Positions 59,867 to 64,000 of a stretch of 64,000 bases of DNA are shown piece by piece. The first letter of the stretch is position 1, and each line of letters opens with the position of its first letter. The stretch spans positions 162,490 through 226,489 of the forward strand of contig JAHAGQ010000001.1 in NCBI GenBank assembly GCA_018373675.1, in the 5' to 3' direction. The stretch comes from Collinsella sp. Lineage in GTDB: Bacteria; Actinomycetota; Coriobacteriia; Coriobacteriales; Coriobacteriaceae. The position numbers were made by a program, and so were the translations under genes. The notes beneath the pieces were generated by a model. It saw nothing but the letters and a program-made list of their open reading frames with translations, made no database searches and was not told the DNA's origin.

Positions 59867-61204
59867 TTAGGAGTTCGCCAGGTAGTGCTTAATCTCCCAC
59901 TCGGTGATCGTAGACTCGAACTTATGCCACTCGTCGCGCTTCTTTTTGAGGAAGAAGCTGTGGATGTGCTCGCCGAGGGCATCCTTCATAAACTGCGAGT
60001 CCTCAAACACGTCGAGCGCCTCTTTGAGCGAGCGCGGCAGCGGCGTGTAGCCGGCCTCGAGCATCTGACGGTCGGTAAGCTTGAGCGTCTCGGCCGTTGC
60101 CTCGGGCGGGAGTTCCAGCTTGCGCTCGATGCCGTCCAGACCAGCCGCCAGCGTGACGGCGTTGACCAGGTACGGGTTGGCCATGGGGTCGGGGCTACGA
60201 AGCTCGATGCGCGTGGACAGCTGCTTGCCGGGCTTGTAGACCGGAATGCGGACCATGCTCGCGCGGTTGCGCAGGCCCCACGTGGCGTACTGCGGCACGG
60301 AGTCGCCGCCCGTGGTGATGCGCTTGTACGAGTTGACCGTGGGGTTGGTGATGGCGCTAATCTCGCGGGCATGCGCCAGGATGCCGGCCATGTAGTGCTT
60401 GGCGACGTCGGAGAGATGGTACTTCTCGTCGTCCTCTCCCCAAAAGACGTTGTTGCCGTCGTGGTCGAACAGCGACTGATGCAAAAACATGGCGCTGCCG
60501 TCCTCGCCCGCCAACGGTTTGGGCATAAAGGAGGCGTGGCAACCGCTCTCGTAGGCCTGCTGCTTAATGATGAGTTTGGCCGTGGTGATGGCGTCGGACA
60601 TGCTCAGGGCCTCGGCGTGGCGCAGGCTCATGCCGTGCTGTGAGCGACCGGCGGCATGGAAGGTGTACTCCACGGGCACGGACATCTTCTCGAGCGTGAG
60701 GACCGTGTTGCGGCGCAGGTCGCGGGCGGCATCGCTCACCGAAAGATCGAAGTAGCCCACGTTGTCGAGCGGCTCGGGGGTGTGCTCGTCGGGGAAGTAG
60801 TAATACTCCAGCTCGGCACCCACGTTGAGCAGATAGCCAGCTTTCTCGGCCTTGCGGAACATGCGGCGCAGGGCGTCGCGCGGGTCGCCGGCGAAGGGCT
60901 TGCGGTCGGGGGTGCACACGTCGCAGAACACGCGGGCGACGCCGTTGTGGCTCGGGCGCCACGGCAAAATCTGGAAGGTCGAAGCATCGGGAAACGCCAG
61001 CATGTCGGCTTCCTCGGGCGTGGCAAAGCCCTCGATGGCGGAGCCGTCAAAGCCAATACCCTCCTCAAAAGCGACCTCGAGGTCCTCGGGGCTAATGGCA
61101 AAGTTCTTGAGGCGGCCGAGAATGTCGACAAACCACAGACGTACAAAGCGGATGTCACGCTGCTCTACGGAGCGGAGTACGTAATCGATGTTCTGCTGGT
61201 TCAT
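59867..61204 (-). CDS. Glutamine synthetase type I-like protein with degenerate metal site
   Basis: A 445-residue GSI-alpha-type protein: VRLWFVDILGRLKNFAI, GFDGSAIEGF (Asp53), GAELEYYYF (Glu131, Glu133), FMPKPLAGEDGSAMFLHQSL, NPTVNSYKRI and TRIELRSPDPMANPYL (Glu334, Arg336). The conserved HHEVApgQHEI motif instead reads FHAAGRSQHGM: the two metal-binding glutamates are Ala184 and Gly191, and the ligand His after GSGM is Phe240; the flap Glu is Asp301 or Ser302. Glutamine synthesis is therefore doubtful. It may be a regulatory or repurposed GS. A GlnR-box-like site lies upstream and the GlnR-like gene follows. Confidence 0.85.
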   Translation of the reverse strand: MNQQNIDYVLRSVEQRDIRFVRLWFVDILGRLKNFAISPEDLEVAFEEGIGFDGSAIEGFATPEEADMLAFPDASTFQILPWRPSHNGVARVFCDVCTPDRKPFAGDPRDALRRMFRKAEKAGYLLNVGAELEYYYFPDEHTPEPLDNVGYFDLSVSDAARDLRRNTVLTLEKMSVPVEYTFHAAGRSQHGMSLRHAEALSMSDAITTAKLIIKQQAYESGCHASFMPKPLAGEDGSAMFLHQSLFDHDGNNVFWGEDDEKYHLSDVAKHYMAGILAHAREISAITNPTVNSYKRITTGGDSVPQYATWGLRNRASMVRIPVYKPGKQLSTRIELRSPDPMANPYLVNAVTLAAGLDGIERKLELPPEATAETLKLTDRQMLEAGYTPLPRSLKEALDVFEDSQFMKDALGEHIHSFFLKKKRDEWHKFESTITEWEIKHYLANS

Positions 61205-61269
61205 GTCGCTCCCCTTTCTTTCGGGCGGGTTTCGACTGGTCTATATCGCAGATACTATCGCAGAAAAAT

Positions 61270-61285
61270 GTTTCCGCAGGGTTAA
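61270..61285 (-). promoter_or_regulatory. GlnR-box-like site upstream of the glnA-like gene
   Basis: Read on the minus strand it is TTAAC-CCTGCG-GAAAC, matching gTnAc-n6-GaAAc at all but the first base, 66-81 bp upstream of the start. A direct repeat TATCGCAG (61244 and 61256) lies between it and the gene. Confidence 0.5.
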
Positions 61286-61330
61286 AGCGTATCAAGCGCT
61301 CAAAAAACGTGCGCGAACAGGCAGTCTGAC

Positions 61331-61825
61331 TTACGCGCGATCATAAAGGATCACTCCTTCACGCTCGATTACCGCGGCAAGATCATCATCAAGATAGTCA
61401 CTCGAGACGAGGTCAACCTGCTTCCCGGTTTCTTTGCGCACCGCCTCGCCAAACGCCGATAACGCGAAAAGACCAAAGCCCCGCTCGCGATCGACTTCGA
61501 GACGCAAGTCAATATCACTATCGGCATGCGCCTCGCCACGGGCATACGAACCAAATAGAATCACGGTTTTGATGGCGGGAATCGTGCTGGCCGCTTCGCG
61601 GACGGCGGACTCAATCCGAGCGATATCCAAAATGTCTGCGGCGACGTTTTCGCTCGCAGAGTTTTTACCAAGTGAAGGAACAAACGGCAGCGAGCGCTCG
61701 CGCAGCATCTGCCTCATAAACATATTGACTGCAACAGACGAAGTCATGCCAAGTTCTTCGCACAGCTCGGCAAATGAGTCCTTAATTGACGAGTCCACTC
61801 GCACACTCAACACAGACGCAGACAT
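61331..61825 (-). CDS. RelB/DinJ-like antitoxin domain fused to MNT nucleotidyltransferase
   Basis: A 164-residue protein combining two antitoxin-type modules. Residues 1-50, SVLSVRVDSSIKDSFAELCE and SSVAVNMFMRQMLRE, match the RelB/DinJ ribbon-helix-helix; residues 85-160 hold the minimal nucleotidyltransferase signature GSYARGEAHADSDIDL (GS...DxD) of MntA-type antitoxins. MntA normally AMPylates a HEPN toxin, but no HEPN or RelE gene is adjacent. It may be an orphan antitoxin or control a distant toxin. The start follows AGGAGG. Confidence 0.82.
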   Translation of the reverse strand: MSASVLSVRVDSSIKDSFAELCEELGMTSSVAVNMFMRQMLRERSLPFVPSLGKNSASENVAADILDIARIESAVREAASTIPAIKTVILFGSYARGEAHADSDIDLRLEVDRERGFGLFALSAFGEAVRKETGKQVDLVSSDYLDDDLAAVIEREGVILYDRA

Positions 61826-61867
61826 GGATACCTCCTGTATGACATTGTCTATATATTATCACACAGA

Positions 61868-62890
61868 CTAGCGCGATGTTGATGCACGGTGTTCGATGTG
61901 ACCGGTGACCTCGATGCGCTTGGGGGCGAGCTTTGCGGCCTCGCCCACGGTGGTGGTAACAACGTCGATGCGCTCGGACAGGCGCTCGACCACGCGCTCG
62001 GCAATGGTAAGGGTGTCTTGCGCGGCCGTGGTCACGCCGCCAAAGAGCACGCGGTTCCAGGGGCAATCGTCAAACGTCGCGATTTTGAGACCCGCCGGCA
62101 ACGAGGGCCCCAGCTGCGTCAGCGCCTCGGTCAGACGCAGAAAGACCAGGCCGTCGACGGCAATGAGGCCGAGCTTTTTGCCTACATAGTTGCGGATAGT
62201 CTCGTCCAAGCGGCCAACGCCCGTGGCGCCGCCATCGGCTAGGGTGACAACCTCGCCCGCAAGGCCGCGGTGCGAAAGCTCGTCGGTAAAGGCCTCGGCG
62301 CGCTCGCGACGGACGGGGCTGTCGTCGCTTGCCTCGGTGAGCAGGCACAGACGCTCGCTGCCAGCGGCGGTCAAGGCGTCTACCAAGCCGGCGACCAGCT
62401 CACGGTTGTTAGATGTCACCAGATCGACGCCGCCGTCGGCAGCATCGCGGTCGAGCAGCACAACGGGCAGGCGCCCCGCTGCCGCGGCGATTGCCTCGTC
62501 GTTGCCTCCACAGGTGTTGACGACCAGGCCGTCCGCGCCGGCATCGATAAGTCTGGTGAGCGACTCTGCTTCCTTAGCGGGATCGTTGCCGCTAATGGCC
62601 GTCATAAGCGAGCAGCCGCGCGCGGCGGCACTGGCGGAAAGTCCTTCGAGCATGGCGCTCGAGAATGGGTTGGCGATGTCGGCCAAGATCACGCCGATGA
62701 GATTGGTGCGCGAGCTGCGCAGATTGCGCGCAGCGGCACGCGGGCGATAGCCGGTGCGCTCGATGACCTCGGCAATGCGGGCACGGGTCTCCTCGGTCAT
62801 TTGCCCGGGGCGGTTGTTGAGATAGCGCGAGACCGTGGCCGGACTCACGCCCGCCTCGGCGGCAATGTCCTTGATTCTCATCTGCGCCAT
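61868..62890 (-). CDS. LacI family transcriptional regulator
   Basis: A 340-residue repressor: the N-terminal helix-turn-helix and hinge MRIKDIAAEAGVSPATVSRY ... ARNLRSSRTNLIGV, then a periplasmic-binding-protein-like sensor domain (ILADIANPFSSAMLEGLS, VVLLDRDA, LIAVDGLVFLRL). The effector is probably a sugar. ATG at 62888-62890 was preferred because MAQMRIKDIA is the standard LacI opening; the upstream in-frame ATG would add 16 residues. No sugar genes adjoin inside the window. Confidence 0.92.
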   Translation of the reverse strand: MAQMRIKDIAAEAGVSPATVSRYLNNRPGQMTEETRARIAEVIERTGYRPRAAARNLRSSRTNLIGVILADIANPFSSAMLEGLSASAAARGCSLMTAISGNDPAKEAESLTRLIDAGADGLVVNTCGGNDEAIAAAAGRLPVVLLDRDAADGGVDLVTSNNRELVAGLVDALTAAGSERLCLLTEASDDSPVRRERAEAFTDELSHRGLAGEVVTLADGGATGVGRLDETIRNYVGKKLGLIAVDGLVFLRLTEALTQLGPSLPAGLKIATFDDCPWNRVLFGGVTTAAQDTLTIAERVVERLSERIDVVTTTVGEAAKLAPKRIEVTGHIEHRASTSR

Positions 62891-63014
62891 AGCGCACCCC
62901 GTTTCCCATTTGTCGGCAGTCTGAGCCATTTTAGGCATGTTTTAAAAATCTCGGTTGCAAAACGCTGCAGGTGAGCAGCATCGTTTTTACGCCTCGAGCA
63001 GATGCGATGATGGG

Positions 63015-63707
63015 CTAGATAGCCGAGTCTTTAGACAGCTCAAAATAGTCAGGATGTAAGGCAATAACCGGGCCCTGCTCCTCGGGCATTAGGTGCAAGT
63101 GTGTCTCTGCCAGATAGCTCGCCGCATCGGTATCGCCCCTCTTAATAGCCTCGAGAATTCGGCGATGCTGCCGACGAATCGGCTCCCAATCCAGATCCTG
63201 CGACACCATACGCAACCAGTTGTATCGCTCAAAATGCGTATTGACGCTCTTCATCCAATCCCACAACATGTGACGGCCGGCAATCGCAAAACACGTCTCA
63301 TGGAACAGGTTGTCCAGATCAAAAAAGCGACGCGTCTCGCTATGGCCAAGCGACTCTGACTCGACAAGAATCTGCTCAAGCCGATGCTTTTGCTCGGGCG
63401 AGGCGGCCGAGCAACATTTAATGAGCACGCTTCGCTCGAGTTTCTCGCGCAAGAAACAGGCGTTCTCGGCGCGTTCCATGCTGATCTTAGAGACATAGGT
63501 GCCGCTTTTGGGACGCGTTTCCACCAGCTCCTGCTCGCGCAGGCGCACAAAGGACTCGCGAATGGGCGTGCGCCCGATTCCCGTCTCCTTTTCCAGACCA
63601 ATCGCCGAAAGACGCGTGCCGGGTTTGAGCTCGGCATAGATAATCTTGGACCGCAATGCGTTGTACGCCTGGTCTTGCAGGCTCTGATAATGCTGGTGTT
63701 GTTCCAT
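63015..63707 (-). CDS. GntR family (FadR/FCD) regulator
   Basis: A 230-residue regulator with an N-terminal winged helix (YNALRSKIIYAELKPGTRLS ... GIGRTPIRESFVRLREQELV) and an all-helical C-terminal FCD ligand domain with LDNLFHETCFAIAGRHMLWD and the conserved late QHRRILEAIKRGDTDAA. FCD regulators commonly sense organic acids and bind metal. ATG at 63705-63707 follows CCGAGGG. Its targets may lie past the right edge. Confidence 0.9.
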   Translation of the reverse strand: MEQHQHYQSLQDQAYNALRSKIIYAELKPGTRLSAIGLEKETGIGRTPIRESFVRLREQELVETRPKSGTYVSKISMERAENACFLREKLERSVLIKCCSAASPEQKHRLEQILVESESLGHSETRRFFDLDNLFHETCFAIAGRHMLWDWMKSVNTHFERYNWLRMVSQDLDWEPIRRQHRRILEAIKRGDTDAASYLAETHLHLMPEEQGPVIALHPDYFELSKDSAI

Positions 63708-63930
63708 AAAGCCCTCGGATAAGTCCTCGGTTAGTCGAATACCACCATGCAATACTATCGCATCGACACGCCCCAGCTCCCAATCAGTCTTTTTGGGACG
63801 GGGCTCTTTTAGCTACCCTGGCCCGCAGATCGGCCCCCTTGCCACAAAAGTGGCCCATCTACTACGTTAACACGGATAGCCTCGGCCATACCGAAAACCG
63901 TGAAAACAAAACCGACGCTCCTATAAGTTG
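63708..63930. other. Intergenic region upstream of the GntR gene
   Basis: About 220 bp that must hold the GntR promoter. TTGACA on the minus strand at about 63930 is followed by CTTATAGGAGCG. No gene was recognised. Confidence 0.3.
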
Positions 63931-64000
63931 TCAAGAGGCAGTTTGCGGGAGCGTTCTCTCCAATTCGCACAGGAGCTCGTAATACCTCCTCTCCAGTTTC
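63931..64000 (-). CDS. Possible C-terminus of a gene cut by the right edge
   Basis: An open stretch of 22 codons ending ...YYELLCELERTLPQTAS-stop on the minus strand. The codons read like protein rather than noise, but no family is recognised. It could be the end of a transposase, since TTGACAACTTATAGGAGCG just beyond the stop looks like an element terminus. Confidence 0.3.
   Translation of the reverse strand, partial: KLERRYYELLCELERTLPQTAS

Overview
The window reads as a chromosomal segment of a Collinsella-like member of the Coriobacteriia (high-GC, Gram-positive, anaerobic gut Actinomycetota). The basis is the GC-rich codon use, an OmpR-type GlnR-like nitrogen regulator, LPxTG-type pili with a class C sortase, a type III glutamine synthetase, a SARP/BTAD regulator and a MetH that lacks its reactivation domain. 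The genus is an inference; no rRNA gene lies in the window.

Layout. 1-5.2 kb: 5' end of glnN (GSIII, leftward), then a rightward methionine operon (metF, a stand-alone MetH reactivation protein, metH). 5.2-11.4 kb: DUF711/PFL protein, methyltransferase, YhbY, and a large leftward STAND/SARP regulator. 11.7-16.7 kb: leftward nagB, PTS EIIA, glmM, rpsI-rplM and a patatin. 16.8-17.8 kb: a 62-bp-period tandem array, pieces resembling the tmRNA 3' end, and ssrA. 18-21.9 kb: a PIN toxin-antitoxin pair and a P1B-ATPase/DUF6110 pair. 22-28.2 kb: an ABC transporter pair divergent from an AraC regulator, and a DUF4143 ATPase. 28.5-32 kb: gatCAB. 32.3-40.6 kb: a sortase and a three-subunit pilus locus. 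41-47.3 kb: HAD phosphatase, MFS transporter, moaA and a moaC-mobB fusion, and a DUF559-like protein. 47.5-53 kb: a heterodimeric ABC exporter divergent from a MATE pump with a MerR-type promoter. 53-57 kb: two toxin-antitoxin pairs and ligA. 57-64 kb: HtrA, a glnA-like gene with a GlnR-like regulator, a RelB-MNT fusion, and LacI and GntR regulators.

How parts connect. The left-edge GSIII gene and the right-hand GSI-like gene both carry upstream sequences resembling actinobacterial GlnR boxes, and the GlnR-like gene directly follows the GSI-like gene. The GSI-like protein has lost three metal-ligand residues that define the glutamine synthetase active site, so it may act as a sensor or have another activity while GSIII makes glutamine.

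The intergenic DNA is rich in structured repeats. There are two homologous ~135-bp nested palindromes, each placed just after a stop codon in the same orientation; families of short palindromes built on CACAAAGG/CCTTTGTG, TGACAAAGGG and ATCACAACATTCGA arms; a 203-bp element with 29-bp terminal inverted repeats; and a 100-bp palindrome. These are the least explained features of the window.
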